The notes: generated by a model not told the origin, from the letters alone. A stretch of DNA of 64,000 nt from Thiohalocapsa sp963695445 (GCA_963695445.1 CAVOGV010000029.1:1-64000); one strand, 5' to 3'. Shown: positions 28,715-38,644, counted from the stretch's first letter. Program-made: numbers and translations.

Positions 28715-29884
28715 ATGAATCTGCACGAATATCAAGCCAAAGAACTCTTCCAGTGTCACGGCATTCCGGTGCCGCGCGGACAGGTGGCAGGCACCCCTGC
28801 GGAGGCGCGTGAGGGCGCCCGATCGCTCGGCGGGGCACGCTGGGTAGTCAAGGCCCAGGTGCATGCGGGTGGTCGCGGCAAGGCCGGTGGCGTGGTGTTG
28901 GTCGATAGTATTGAGCGCGTCGAGGCCGAGGCCGAGCGGCTGTTGGGCAGCCGCTTGCGCACCCATCAAAGCGGTGCCGACGGTCTGCCGGTGACCTCGG
29001 TGCTGATCGAGGAGCCTACCGATATCGGGCGCGAGCTCTACATGAGCCTGCTGGTGGACCGGGCCGCGCGGCGTATCGCCTTCATGGCCTCCGCGGCCGG
29101 AGGCATGGATATCGAAGCGGTGGCCGCCGAGACCCCGGAGAAGCTGTTATTCACCCACGTCGCCCCGAGCGCCGGGCTGATGCCCTGGCAGTGCCGTCGG
29201 GTCGGCTTCGGCCTCGGTCTCGATAAGGCCCAGCGCGCGGCGCTGCAAGGGCTGATGCAGGGGCTCTACCGGCTGTTCGAGTCCAGCGACGCGAGCCTGG
29301 TCGAGATCAATCCGCTGGTGGTGACCGCTGCCGGCGAACTGATCGCCCTCGACGCCAAGATCAATCTGGACGACAACGCCTTGTATCGGCAGCCGGCCTT
29401 GGCCGCGCTGCGCGACGCGAGCCAGGAGGACGAGCGCGAACTCGCCGCCGCGGCGCATGAACTCAATTACATCAGTCTCGACGGCAACATCGGTTGCATG
29501 GTCAACGGTGCCGGGCTTGCCATGGCCACCATGGACCTGGTCCAGCTGCACGGCGGCAGGCCCGCCAACTTTCTCGATGTCGGCGGTGGCACCACTGCCG
29601 AGCGCGTGTCGGAGGCGTTCAAACTGATCCTGTCCGACGCCAAGGTGGAGGCGGTGCTGGTCAACATCTTCGGCGGCATCGTGCGCTGCGATCTGATCGC
29701 CGAGGGGATCATCCGTGCGGTGCGCGAGGTGGATATTCGGGTGCCGCTCGTCGTTCGTCTGGAGGGCACCAATGCGCCCCGCGGCCTGGAACTGCTGGCG
29801 GAAAGCGGCCTGTCGTTGCAGACCGCTGCCAGTCTTGCCGAGGCGGCGGATAAGGTCGTCGCAGCGGCAGCCGGCAAGGCCTGA
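28715..29884 (+). CDS. sucC: Succinate-CoA ligase [ADP-forming] beta subunit
   Basis: A 389-residue ATP-grasp subunit. It begins MNLHEYQAKELFQCHGIPVP as in all SucC. WVVKAQVHAGGRGKAGGV forms the nucleotide-binding loop, and FLDVGGGTTAERV and VLVNIFGGIVRCDLIAEGI are the C-terminal domain signatures. It makes succinyl-CoA synthetase with SucD in the TCA cycle. The start at 28715 is certain from the conserved N-terminus. sucD follows after 82 bp. The pair is separate from sucAB here. Confidence 0.97.
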   Translation: MNLHEYQAKELFQCHGIPVPRGQVAGTPAEAREGARSLGGARWVVKAQVHAGGRGKAGGVVLVDSIERVEAEAERLLGSRLRTHQSGADGLPVTSVLIEEPTDIGRELYMSLLVDRAARRIAFMASAAGGMDIEAVAAETPEKLLFTHVAPSAGLMPWQCRRVGFGLGLDKAQRAALQGLMQGLYRLFESSDASLVEINPLVVTAAGELIALDAKINLDDNALYRQPALAALRDASQEDERELAAAAHELNYISLDGNIGCMVNGAGLAMATMDLVQLHGGRPANFLDVGGGTTAERVSEAFKLILSDAKVEAVLVNIFGGIVRCDLIAEGIIRAVREVDIRVPLVVRLEGTNAPRGLELLAESGLSLQTAASLAEAADKVVAAAAGKA

Positions 29885-29966
29885 CTGGGCGCGAGTCCAG
29901 CCAGTCGCGTCACTTCCGGTTGTATCTCCGATCGCTCCAACCTAACAAGTCAAAAGGGGCCAGCAC

Positions 29967-30842
29967 ATGGGCGTATTGATCGACAAAGACACGCGGGTCA
30001 TCTGCCAGGGCTTTACCGGCAAGCAGGGTACCTTCCACAGCGAACAGGCCATGGCCTACGGGACCAACATGGTCGGCGGCGTGACGCCGGGCAAGGGCGG
30101 GCAGCAGCATCTTGGCCTGCCCGTTTTCGACACCGTGCACGATGCCGTGCGCGAGGCCGGGGCCAATGCCAGCATGATCTACGTGCCGGCAGCCTTCGCC
30201 GCGGATGCGATTCTGGAGGCCGCGGACGCGGGCATCGGCGTGGTGGTGTGCATCACCGAGGGCATTCCGGTGCTGGATATGCTGCGGGTGAAGGCGGCTC
30301 TCGTCGGCACCGACACGGTGTTGATCGGCCCCAATTGTCCTGGAGTCATCACGCCTGGTGCGTGCAAAATCGGCATCATGCCCGGCGATATCCATCGTCC
30401 AGGGCGAGTTGGGATCGTGTCGCGTTCTGGCACGCTGACCTACGAGGCGGTGTATCAGACCACCAATACCGGGCTAGGGCAGAGCACCTGCATCGGCATC
30501 GGCGGCGATCCGATCCATGGGCTCGACTTTGTCGCCTGTCTGGAACTCTTCGAGCAGGACCCGCAGACCGAGGCAGTGCTGATGGTGGGCGAGATCGGCG
30601 GCAGCGCCGAGGAGTCCGCGGCGGCCTATATCCGCGACCATGTGACCAAACCCGTGGTTGCCTATATCGCCGGCGTCACGGCACCGCCGGGCAAGCGTAT
30701 GGGTCACGCGGGGGCCATCGTGACTGGTGGCGCCGGCACCGCCGACGGCAAGTTTCGCGCGCTGGAAGAGGCCGGTGTCGCAACGGTGCGTTCCCCCGCG
30801 GAAATGGGCAGCCGCGTCGCCGCTCTGCTCGCGGCCGCCTGA
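29967..30842 (+). CDS. sucD: Succinate-CoA ligase alpha subunit
   Basis: A 291-residue CoA-binding subunit. RVICQGFTGKQGTFHSEQA binds CoA, IGPNCPGVITPGACKIG is conserved, and the phospho-histidine is in KRMGHAGAIVTGGAGTADGK. Together with SucC it completes the TCA step. A GGGGC-type Shine-Dalgarno (AAAAGGGGCC) lies before the ATG. Confidence 0.97.
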   Translation: MGVLIDKDTRVICQGFTGKQGTFHSEQAMAYGTNMVGGVTPGKGGQQHLGLPVFDTVHDAVREAGANASMIYVPAAFAADAILEAADAGIGVVVCITEGIPVLDMLRVKAALVGTDTVLIGPNCPGVITPGACKIGIMPGDIHRPGRVGIVSRSGTLTYEAVYQTTNTGLGQSTCIGIGGDPIHGLDFVACLELFEQDPQTEAVLMVGEIGGSAEESAAAYIRDHVTKPVVAYIAGVTAPPGKRMGHAGAIVTGGAGTADGKFRALEEAGVATVRSPAEMGSRVAALLAAA

Positions 30843-30854
30843 CAGACCGCCCAT

Positions 30855-31107
30855 CCGACAGCGGGCCGACTAGAAGTCGGCGGTCCCGAGGAGCGCCGAC
30901 CTCCGGTCGGCTAGGGCGCGTTAGCGACCTTGAGGACGCGCCGCAGACCAGCGGAGCCGCGGTAGCCCCAAACCGCCAAGCCGACAGCGGGCCGTTTAGA
31001 AGTCGGCGGTCCCGTGGAGCGCCGACGTCCGGTCGGCTAAGGCGCCCTAGCGCCCTTGAGGACGTGCTGCAGACCAGCGGACCCGGGTGTAACCCCAGAG
31101 CGCCAAG
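30855..31107. repeat. Tandem pair of a 126-bp palindrome-rich repeat
   Basis: Two consecutive copies (30855-30980 and 30981-31107) start CCGACAGCGGGCCG and end CGCCAAG. Each contains three nested dyads: CCGACTAGAAGTCGG-like, GCCGACCTCCGGTCGGC and a GGGCGC-TAG-CGCCCTT-like one. The same unit with the same period recurs at 54365-54640. They begin 13 bases after the sucD stop. The sequence from 31108 to 31344 holds a CGACAACG-rich stretch at 31181-31206 and no gene. Confidence 0.9.
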
Positions 31108-31344
31108 ACGAAGGGACTTTAGGGCGGTTCGTGGCTTCACATCAACGGTCTTATGCGCACATTGCATTGCCAGTCGAAGCACGACAACGAACACGACAAC
31201 GACAAATAATCAGTGTGCTGCCCTAACCAGCGCCGACCATGACTCGTCGGTCTGAGGCGCAGCCTCGCTAGCTCTGGGCTGAGTCTTTAGACCCGGAACG
31301 GCCGGGCGGAGCGCGGGAGCAGCGAAACTCGCGCCGTCACGGGA

Positions 31345-31373
31345 TGGTCAATGACGGGGCGGCCTTTTATACT
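31345..31373 (+). promoter_or_regulatory. Sigma-70-type promoter for glnB
   Basis: TGGTCA (31345-31350, 4/6 to TTGACA), a 17-base spacer and TATACT (31368-31373, 5/6 to TATAAT) precede the glnB ATG by 41 bases from the -10 end. Confidence 0.6.
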
Positions 31374-31414
31374 GCCGGAGCGGTCCGTCGCCCACAGACA
31401 CTTTGGAGATCCCC

Positions 31415-31753
31415 ATGAAGAAGGTCGAAGCCATAATCAAGCCGTTTAAATTGGACGACGTCCGCGAGGCGTTGTCCCAGGCCGGTATCACCGGCATGAC
31501 CGCTATCGAGGTCAAGGGATTTGGCCGGCAAAAGGGCCACACCGAGCTCTATCGCGGTGCCGAGTACGTGGTTGATTTCCTGCCGAAGGTGAAGATCGAG
31601 TTGGTGATCGCCGATGATCAACTCGATGCCTGCGTCGAGGCCGTGACCAAGGCGGCGCGTACGGGCAAGATCGGCGACGGCAAGATTTTCGTCAGCAGCG
31701 TCGATCGCGTCGTGCGCATCCGCACCGGCGAAGAGGGCGAGTCTGCCGTCTAG
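31415..31753 (+). CDS. glnB: Nitrogen regulatory protein P-II
   Basis: A 112-residue canonical P-II protein, exactly the GlnB length. It begins MKKVEAIIKPFKLDDVREAL and has the T-loop GRQKGHTELYRGAEYVVDF with the uridylylation-site tyrosine. The C-terminal signature GKIGDGKIFV is present. It senses 2-oxoglutarate and ATP/ADP and controls GlnE and NtrB. It has a GGAG Shine-Dalgarno. It is monocistronic here, with bamD converging on it, so it is GlnB rather than an amtB-linked GlnK. Confidence 0.96.
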   Translation: MKKVEAIIKPFKLDDVREALSQAGITGMTAIEVKGFGRQKGHTELYRGAEYVVDFLPKVKIELVIADDQLDACVEAVTKAARTGKIGDGKIFVSSVDRVVRIRTGEEGESAV

Positions 31754-31786
31754 CAGTCTCGCAGGCAGGGGAAGGCGACCGCCGCC

Positions 31787-32605
31787 TTAGTTTTCGTCTA
31801 GGCTCAGGTAGTCCCAGAGCTTCCTGCCCAGACTGATCTCGTTCGGCGCCGGCTCGTCGTCGATGAAGCGGCCAGCCTTTCGATTCAGATCGAGCACGCG
31901 TCGTGCATCACCGGCCAGCTTGTCCTCGCCGAGCCGATCATAGGCGTCGATGAGGATCTCCAGTGCGTCCTCTACCGCGGACGTGCGCTGAAACCGCTCG
32001 ATCACGTATTGCGCCCGGTTGGCGGCGGCAATGTAGGCGCCGCGCTTCATGTAGTAGCGCGCGACGTGGACCTCGTTTCTCGCCAGATTGTTGCGCAGGT
32101 AAAGCATGCGCTGGCGGGCGTCGGGGGTGTACTTACTGTCCGGAAACTTTTCCACCAGCACGGCAAAGTCCTGGAAGGCGTCCAGCGCTGCGCCGGGGTC
32201 GCGCTGTGATGCATCCGTCGGCACGAATCGGTCGATGAAGCCGACGCTGCGGTTGTAGTTGACGATGCCCTTCATGTAATAGGCATAGTCGACGTACGGG
32301 TTCTGCGGATACAGCTTGATGAAGCGATCCGCCGCGGCGATGGCCTGCTCAGGTTCGTCGGAGCGGTAGTAGGCGTAGGCAACGTCGAGTTGCCCCTGCA
32401 TGGCGTAGCGGCCGAACGGGTAGCGCGTTTCCAGCTTTTGGTACAGCTCGATGGCGCGCTTGTAGTTGGCGCTGTCGAGCTCGCCGGCGGCCTTGTTGTA
32501 GAGCTCGCTTGCGCTCCAGCCCTCGGTTTCATCGTATTCCTTGCCGATGATTCCACAGCCGGACAGGCCGATCGCGATAAGTAGGATAATGAACGCTGCG
32601 CGCAT
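31787..32605 (-). CDS. bamD: Outer membrane protein assembly lipoprotein
   Basis: A 272-residue TPR lipoprotein. The lipobox is IGLSGCGIIG (acylated Cys around residue 17). TPR-like helices follow, including SELYNKAAGELDSANYKRAI, RYPFGRYAMQGQLDVAYAYY and FPDSKYTPDARQRM, matching the five TPRs of BamD. It is an essential part of the BAM complex. Divergently placed from rluD, as in many gammaproteobacteria. A noncoding interval of about 270 bp (32606-32879) contains the divergent promoters. Confidence 0.95.
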   Translation of the reverse strand: MRAAFIILLIAIGLSGCGIIGKEYDETEGWSASELYNKAAGELDSANYKRAIELYQKLETRYPFGRYAMQGQLDVAYAYYRSDEPEQAIAAADRFIKLYPQNPYVDYAYYMKGIVNYNRSVGFIDRFVPTDASQRDPGAALDAFQDFAVLVEKFPDSKYTPDARQRMLYLRNNLARNEVHVARYYMKRGAYIAAANRAQYVIERFQRTSAVEDALEILIDAYDRLGEDKLAGDARRVLDLNRKAGRFIDDEPAPNEISLGRKLWDYLSLDEN

Positions 32606-32879
32606 GACTGAACAAGCTCACTGACCGACGAATTCGGTTACTTTCAAACTAGCCCATCAGTATAACGGAACTCCGTGCCCAACACCGAAGCCAGTGCCAA
32701 AGCCAATGCCGAACCGGGTTTTGAACCCAGCGCCGACAGCGATTCTGAAGCAGTCTTTCCCTCGAATCGCTCAGGCGCTAAGCTCGGGGCGCTCGCTCAC
32801 TCCGCGGTGACTCAACCAACCGGGACAGCGCCGCTCGGGTGACACCGTAGCGGGTGCACTCCAGGTCGAGATCGATCTT

Positions 32880-33815
32880 GTGCTCGATTCCGCCGATGCC
32901 GGCCACAGGCTGGATCAGGCCCTCGCGGGGCGGTTACCGGAATTCTCCCGGAGTTGCATCCAGGGGTGGATCGACGCCGGTATGGTGCGTGTGGACGGCG
33001 GCACGCGGCGCGCTCGCGATCGCATGCACGGCGGCGAATGCATCGCTGTACGGGCAGCGATTGAACCGGTCGGGCGCTGTGAGCCGGAGGCGGTGCCGCT
33101 GCGCGTGATCTACGAAGACGAGCACCTGTTGGTCATCAACAAGCCGGCAGGGCTGGTGGTGCATCCGGCTGCGGGCAATTGGCATGGCACACTTCAGAAC
33201 GGCTTGCTGCATCGTGATCCGACGCTGGACCGGCTGCCGCGCTGCGGCATCGTGCATCGGCTGGACAAGGACACCAGCGGCCTGCTCGTGGTCGCGCGCA
33301 CGGCGCTGGCGCACAAATCATTGACCGAACAATTGCAGGCGCGCACGGTCAAACGCGAATATCGGGCCTTGGTCGTGGGCGAACTGCTCAACGCTGGGCA
33401 GGTGGATGCGCCGATTGGGCGGCATCCGACGCGGCGCACGTCGATGGCGGTGGTGCCGGGCGGACGTCCGTCCGTGACCGACTACCAGGTCTTGGCCGGT
33501 TATCCCGGCCACAGCCTGCTGGCGGTACAGCTGCACACCGGGCGTACGCATCAGATCCGCGTCCACATGGCACACATCGGCCATCCGCTCGTCGGCGATC
33601 CGGTCTACGGGGGGCGCCAGGGGCACCGGCGATCGCCGCATCGCCTGTCCGAGACGGCGCTGGAGGCGTTGCGTTGCTTCCCGCGGCAAGCCCTGCATGC
33701 AATCCGGCTCACGCTCGTGCATCCCGAGACCGGCAAGTTGGTGTCCTGGGCAGTGCCCATGGCGCCGGATATGGCGGGCCTGATTGCGATGCTGGAGGCG
33801 GACTGTGCCGATTGA
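32880..33815 (+). CDS. rluD: 23S rRNA pseudouridine synthase RluD family
   Basis: A 311-residue synthase. An S4-like N-terminal domain (HRLDQALAGRLPEFSRSCIQ) precedes the catalytic core with YEDEHLLVINKPAGLVVHPA, the active-site Asp in GIVHRLDKDTSGLLVVA and HTGRTHQIRVHMAHIGHP. It modifies helix 69 of 23S rRNA. The start is a GTG at 32880; no ATG with a good Shine-Dalgarno exists, so the N-terminus is uncertain by several residues. It overlaps the next gene, pgeF, which is the conserved rluD-yfiH order. Confidence 0.92.
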   Translation: MLDSADAGHRLDQALAGRLPEFSRSCIQGWIDAGMVRVDGGTRRARDRMHGGECIAVRAAIEPVGRCEPEAVPLRVIYEDEHLLVINKPAGLVVHPAAGNWHGTLQNGLLHRDPTLDRLPRCGIVHRLDKDTSGLLVVARTALAHKSLTEQLQARTVKREYRALVVGELLNAGQVDAPIGRHPTRRTSMAVVPGGRPSVTDYQVLAGYPGHSLLAVQLHTGRTHQIRVHMAHIGHPLVGDPVYGGRQGHRRSPHRLSETALEALRCFPRQALHAIRLTLVHPETGKLVSWAVPMAPDMAGLIAMLEADCAD

Positions 33816-34581
33816 GCTTGTCGAACCGGACTGGCAGGTGCCCGGCCATGTGCGGGCGCTGACGAGCACGCGCGGGGGTGGCACCAGTAAAGGGGAGTTT
33901 TCGAGTTTGAATCTGGGCGATCACGTCGGCGATGAGCCCGCGCGCGTCGCGGAAAATCGCGCCCGATTGCGCGAGCAGCTGAAGCTACCCGCGGAACCGA
34001 CCTGGCTGACGCAGGTACATGGCTGTGATGTGGTCGCTGCCGGCGATACTGGTGCCGGCGGGTCTTGCGCGGCCGACGCCTCGGTGGCGTTTCTGCCCGG
34101 CCGGGTCTGCGCGGTCATGACCGCCGATTGTCTGCCGGTGCTGTGCTGCGACGATGAAGGCCGCGTCGTCGCGGCCGCGCACGCGGGCTGGCGCGGGCTG
34201 CTGAAGGGCGTGCTCGAGGCGACGGTGCAGCAAATGCAATGCCCGCCCGAGCGCCTCAATGCCTGGCTTGGGCCGGCTATCGGGCCGACCGCCTTCGAGG
34301 TGGGTGATGAGGTTCGGGGAGCGTTCTGCGCACATTCGGAGCAGGCCGAGGAGGCATTCGTGGCGGGCGACGGCGGACGCTGGCTTGCGGATCTTTATGC
34401 GCTGGCGCGGCGGCGGCTTGCGGTGGCCGGCGTCCACCGTATCAGCGGCGGCGATCATTGCACCTTCTCCGATCGCGAGCGTTTTTTCTCCTATCGCCGC
34501 GACGGACGGACCGGGCGCATGGTGTCGCTGATCTGGCTGGAAGCGTCCAGCTCGCGAGCAGGACGCGGCGCGCAGGGGTAA
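33805..34581 (+). CDS. pgeF: PgeF/YfiH (laccase-domain) peptidoglycan-editing or purine nucleoside phosphorylase-like protein
   Basis: A 258-residue DUF152 protein. Family signatures are ALTSTRGGGTSKGEFSSLNL, TWLTQVHG, VMTADCLPVLCCD, AAAHAGWRGLLKGVLEA and the zinc-ligand Cys/His set in these motifs. The start is a GTG at 33805 with a GGAGG six bases upstream, overlapping the rluD end by 11 bases. Members have been reported as peptidoglycan-editing and as purine nucleoside-acting enzymes. The interval 34582-34892 after it shows no gene. Confidence 0.93.
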   Translation: MPIELVEPDWQVPGHVRALTSTRGGGTSKGEFSSLNLGDHVGDEPARVAENRARLREQLKLPAEPTWLTQVHGCDVVAAGDTGAGGSCAADASVAFLPGRVCAVMTADCLPVLCCDDEGRVVAAAHAGWRGLLKGVLEATVQQMQCPPERLNAWLGPAIGPTAFEVGDEVRGAFCAHSEQAEEAFVAGDGGRWLADLYALARRRLAVAGVHRISGGDHCTFSDRERFFSYRRDGRTGRMVSLIWLEASSSRAGRGAQG

Positions 34582-34892
34582 CTCGTTGAAAAACTATGGC
34601 CGCGACGCTATTTTCTCGGCCGAGAGGCTGGTGATGATAGCTCCGGCGGGGCCACAGAGTCAGGTCTACTCGCGCTACGAGTGCGGCGCGGCAAACACAT
34701 CTGACAGACCGGCCGGCCAAACTGGCGGTAGAGCGGGGAAGACATCAGCGCGCCGTCCGTGCACAATCTCTTGCACGAGGTTTTCGCGCAGCGAACTTTG
34801 ATCCGGTTCAAAACGGGTGTAACCATTACCCCGTGCGAACCCAGTAACGCCCTCGGCCAGCACGTGCTGCGGGCACCGAGAGACATCGAATT

Positions 34893-37010
34893 ATGACGCG
34901 TATCGCCACACGATCGGCCACTGCGGCCCTGCTGTCCGCCATCATCTTCGCCACGAGCGTGCTATCGGCACAGGCGGAAGAGAAAACGGTCGGACTGTCC
35001 GACCTATTCCCAAGTGACCGGCAGACACGCACCACGCTGGTCATCAACAAGGTACTGGAGCGGTTCCATTACCGAAATTTCAAGCTCGACGACGCGTTTG
35101 CACGGGAAACCATCCTCAACTATTTTGAGGATCTTGACCCCAACAAGTCGTTTTTCCTTGAGCGCGATGTCGAGCGATTCACCCGCGGTGCCGACCGTCT
35201 GGACGATGACCTGGACAAGGGCAAACTCGACACCGCCTTCGATGTCTTCCGTGTCTATCGCATGCGCGTCGACAGTCGCATCGAATACGCGCTCTCGCTG
35301 CTCGATCGTCCTTTCGACTTCAACAAGTCGGAAAGCTACCAGTTCGACCGCGAGGGCGCGGACTGGCCAAAGAGCGATAGCGAGGTGCAGGAGATCTGGC
35401 GCAAACGTGTTAAGTACGATTACCTGACCCTGAAGCTGGCCGACAAGACCGACGACGAGATTCGCGAACAGCTGCGCAAGCGCTATGAGGGCATCACCCG
35501 GCGCATCCATCAATTCACCGCCGACGATGTCTACCAGGCTTTCGTCAATGCCTACACGCGCACGCTGGAGCCGCATACCAGCTACATGTCCCCGAGCACG
35601 TCGGAGAATTTCGACATCAGCATGCGCCTGAAGCTCGAGGGCATCGGCGCGGTGCTCAGCGCCGATAACGAATACACCGTGATTCAGCGGACCATTCCCG
35701 GCGGTCCCGCGCGTCAGTCGGGCCAGATCCATGCCGGAGACCAGATCTTCGGCGTCGCCCAGGGGCTCGACGGCGAGATGGAAGACGTGGTGGGCTGGCG
35801 CCTGCAGGACGTGGTCGACAAGATCCGCGGCCCCAAGGGCTCCGTGGTTCGGCTGCTGATCATGCCAAAGTCGGACGGCACCGGTGGGCCCACCCGCGAG
35901 GTCAAACTGGTGCGCAACGAGATCCAACTCGAGGATCAGGCCGCGAAGTCGTACATCATCGACGGTCCCGAGAATGCCCCGTCGACACGCATCGGTGTCA
36001 TCGAGGTGCCCGCCTTCTACCGCGATTTCCGCGCCGAATCCGAGGGTAACCGCAACTTCACGAGCACCACCCGCGATGTGCGCAAGCTGATCCTGGACCT
36101 CACGCGCGACGGCATCGACGGGCTAGTGATCGACCTGCGCGGCAACGGCGGCGGGTCGCTGACCGAGGCTACGTCGCTGACCGGCCTATTCATCGACGAA
36201 GGTCCGGTGGTGCAGGTCAAGGACGCCCTCGGTAAGGTCGAGGTCGAGGTAGACCCAGACCCGGGCGTTGCCTACGCCGGACCCCTGGCGGTGCTGGTGG
36301 ATCGCAACAGCGCATCGGCCTCCGAAATCTTTGCCGGCGCCATCCAGGACTACGGCCGTGGCATCATCATCGGCGAACCAACGTTCGGCAAGGGTACCGT
36401 TCAGACCCTGATCGACCTCGACCGCTACGTGCCCGGCGAGAACGCCGACCTCGGCCGGTTGCGCCTGACCATGGCCGAGTTCTTCCGCGTCAGTGGCGGT
36501 AGCACCCAGCTGCGCGGTGTCGAGCCCGATATTCGCTTCGAATTCGGGCTGGACCTGGACGATCACGGCGAGCGGTCGCTGGAGAACGCACTGCCCTGGG
36601 ACCGCATCCGCCCCGCTAGCTATGCGCGTTACAAGGAGACAGACGTGAATCGGCTGCGGCAGCGTTCCGCGAGTCGGATCGCCGCTGACGACGGTTTCCG
36701 CATGTTGGCCTCCCGCGGGCAGCTGTTGAGCGAGATCAACCAGCAGGACGTGGTCTCGCTGCGGGAGACCGAACGCCGCGTCGAATCCGAGCGGCGCGAC
36801 AAGATCATCAAAGAGGAGCGGGATCGCTTCCTGCTCAAGCGGGGCGTAACGCCGGTCGACGAGGACGCGGACGACGTCGATGAAGACGCCCTCGAGGCGC
36901 AACAAAAGGTCATCGAGCGCATCCAGGCGGAGGAAGCTGCGCGCATCCTGGCTGACGTCATCAGTCAGAACGGCGGGGGCGATCGGCCCAGGGCAGCGAT
37001 GCGCGACTGA
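34893..37010 (+). CDS. prc: Carboxy-terminal (tail-specific) processing protease
   Basis: A 705-residue periplasmic serine protease. A Sec signal peptide ends near SAQA/EEK. A PDZ domain (about 245-335; LKLEGIGAVLSADNEYTVIQ) precedes the S41 protease domain with DLRGNGGGSLTEA, the catalytic Ser in VDRNSASASEIFAGAIQDYG and catalytic Lys in EPTFGKGTVQTLIDL. The C-terminal 180 residues are the charged Prc tail domain (DUF3340-like). It degrades tagged periplasmic proteins and processes penicillin-binding proteins. gshA begins six bases after its stop. Confidence 0.95.
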   Translation: MTRIATRSATAALLSAIIFATSVLSAQAEEKTVGLSDLFPSDRQTRTTLVINKVLERFHYRNFKLDDAFARETILNYFEDLDPNKSFFLERDVERFTRGADRLDDDLDKGKLDTAFDVFRVYRMRVDSRIEYALSLLDRPFDFNKSESYQFDREGADWPKSDSEVQEIWRKRVKYDYLTLKLADKTDDEIREQLRKRYEGITRRIHQFTADDVYQAFVNAYTRTLEPHTSYMSPSTSENFDISMRLKLEGIGAVLSADNEYTVIQRTIPGGPARQSGQIHAGDQIFGVAQGLDGEMEDVVGWRLQDVVDKIRGPKGSVVRLLIMPKSDGTGGPTREVKLVRNEIQLEDQAAKSYIIDGPENAPSTRIGVIEVPAFYRDFRAESEGNRNFTSTTRDVRKLILDLTRDGIDGLVIDLRGNGGGSLTEATSLTGLFIDEGPVVQVKDALGKVEVEVDPDPGVAYAGPLAVLVDRNSASASEIFAGAIQDYGRGIIIGEPTFGKGTVQTLIDLDRYVPGENADLGRLRLTMAEFFRVSGGSTQLRGVEPDIRFEFGLDLDDHGERSLENALPWDRIRPASYARYKETDVNRLRQRSASRIAADDGFRMLASRGQLLSEINQQDVVSLRETERRVESERRDKIIKEERDRFLLKRGVTPVDEDADDVDEDALEAQQKVIERIQAEEAARILADVISQNGGGDRPRAAMRD

Positions 37011-37015
37011 TAACA

Positions 37016-38644
37016 ATGAAAGCATCCAGAGTCTCGCTGTCACTCCCTGGACGGCGTCTCGACCTGTTCGCCGATCCGGCGGCGCGGGCACTACTGGCGA
37101 ACAACCTGATGGGGCTCGAAAAGGAGACGCTCCGAGTCACGCAGAACGGCTCGGTCGCGGACACGCCGCATCCAGCCGCGCTCGGCTCGGCGCTGACCCA
37201 CCCGTACATCACGACGGATTTCTCCGAGGCTCTGGTCGAACTGGTCACGCCGGCCCTGCCGACGCCAGGGCAAGTGCTTGATCTGTTGCGGGATCTGCAT
37301 TTGTTCGTCTATCGGCATATCGACGCCGAACGGCTGTGGGGGACGAGCATGCCCTGCGTGCTCGGCGGTGGTGGCGGAATTCCGTTGGCCCAGTATGGCA
37401 ACTCGAATGCCGCGCAGATGAAGACCGTCTACCGTCGCGGGCTCGGTAACCGCTACGGCCGCGTGATGCAAATCATCGCCGGCGTTCACTTCAATTTTTC
37501 GGTGGCCGATGATCTCTGGCCGCTGCTCCAGCAGGCCGAAGACAACCAGGCGGCGCTGGCCGATTTTCGCTCCTGGGCCTACATGGGCATGGTGCGCAAC
37601 CTGCAGCGGCTGGGTTGGCTGATTCCGTATCTGTTCGGCGCGTCGCCGGCGATCTGCAAGAGCTTCGTGCAGGATGCGACGACGGATCTGCAGCCGTTCG
37701 ACGAAAAGACCTTCTTCTACCCCTACGCCACCTCGCTGCGCATGGGTGATATCGGCTATCAGAACCGGCAGGAAGAGGGCACCGGCATGAAGGCCTGTTA
37801 CGACAGCCTCGATGCCTATATCCGCAGTCTCACCTGGGCCATCGAGACGCCATGCCCCCAGTATGAAAAGATCGGCGTCAAGGTCAACGACCGCTGGGAG
37901 CAGCTCAACGATCACGTCTTGCAGATCGAGAACGAGTACTACAGCAGCGTGCGCCCGAAACAGATCACGGACTGGATGGAGCAACCGACGCTGGCCCTGC
38001 GTCGGCGTGGTATTCGCTACGTCGAGCTACGCTCGTTGGATGTGAACGCGTTCCATCCGCTCGGCATGGACGAGCCGCAAATGCGCTTTTTGACCTGCTT
38101 CATGCTCTATAGCTTGCTGTTGGACAGCCCGCGCATCGACGCCCGTGAGCGGCGCGCCATCGATGCCAATCAGGTGTTGGCCGCCCATCGGGGCCGCGAG
38201 CCGGGGCTGATGTTGGAGTGCCGCGAAGGTCGCTTGCCATTGAAGGTCTGGGCCAGCGATGTGCTCGACGCGATGCAGCCCATCGCCGAGCTGCTCGACG
38301 ACGGCCCCGATGGACTCCACTGCCAGTCGCTGCTGGCGCAGCGGGAAAAAGTGGCCGACCCGGACGCAACACCCTCGGCGCGCATGCTCGCCGAGATGCG
38401 CGAGCAGAGCGAGGGGTTTGCCGAGTTCGCGCGACGTCTCACCGAGCGCCACCGCGAGTATTTCCGTGGTCTGGAGCTCGACCCCGAACGCGAGGCCTGG
38501 TTGCAGCGGCTGGCCAGTACGTCACTGGACCGCCAACGCGCCATTGAGGCCGCCGACGACATCGACTTCGACGAGTTCCTGTGTCGCTACTTTGCGCAGA
38601 GCGAGGCACGGCCGGTCGAGTTGACGGTGCCCACCGACCTATAG
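37016..38644 (+). CDS. gshA: Glutamate-cysteine ligase, proteobacterial class
   Basis: A 542-residue enzyme of the E. coli GshA type. NNLMGLEKETLRVTQNGSVA and HPYITTDFSEALVELVTP (ATP/Glu binding) and RYGRVMQIIAGVHFNFSV are diagnostic; RYVELRSLDVNAFHPLG is the late signature. It makes gamma-glutamylcysteine, the first step to glutathione. It follows prc closely and may be cotranscribed. gshB is not in the window. Confidence 0.96.
   Translation: MKASRVSLSLPGRRLDLFADPAARALLANNLMGLEKETLRVTQNGSVADTPHPAALGSALTHPYITTDFSEALVELVTPALPTPGQVLDLLRDLHLFVYRHIDAERLWGTSMPCVLGGGGGIPLAQYGNSNAAQMKTVYRRGLGNRYGRVMQIIAGVHFNFSVADDLWPLLQQAEDNQAALADFRSWAYMGMVRNLQRLGWLIPYLFGASPAICKSFVQDATTDLQPFDEKTFFYPYATSLRMGDIGYQNRQEEGTGMKACYDSLDAYIRSLTWAIETPCPQYEKIGVKVNDRWEQLNDHVLQIENEYYSSVRPKQITDWMEQPTLALRRRGIRYVELRSLDVNAFHPLGMDEPQMRFLTCFMLYSLLLDSPRIDARERRAIDANQVLAAHRGREPGLMLECREGRLPLKVWASDVLDAMQPIAELLDDGPDGLHCQSLLAQREKVADPDATPSARMLAEMREQSEGFAEFARRLTERHREYFRGLELDPEREAWLQRLASTSLDRQRAIEAADDIDFDEFLCRYFAQSEARPVELTVPTDL

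Noticed and set aside
30855..31107. Possible CRISPR array
   Set aside because: Units are 126 bp, contiguous and palindromic with no unique spacers and no cas genes nearby.
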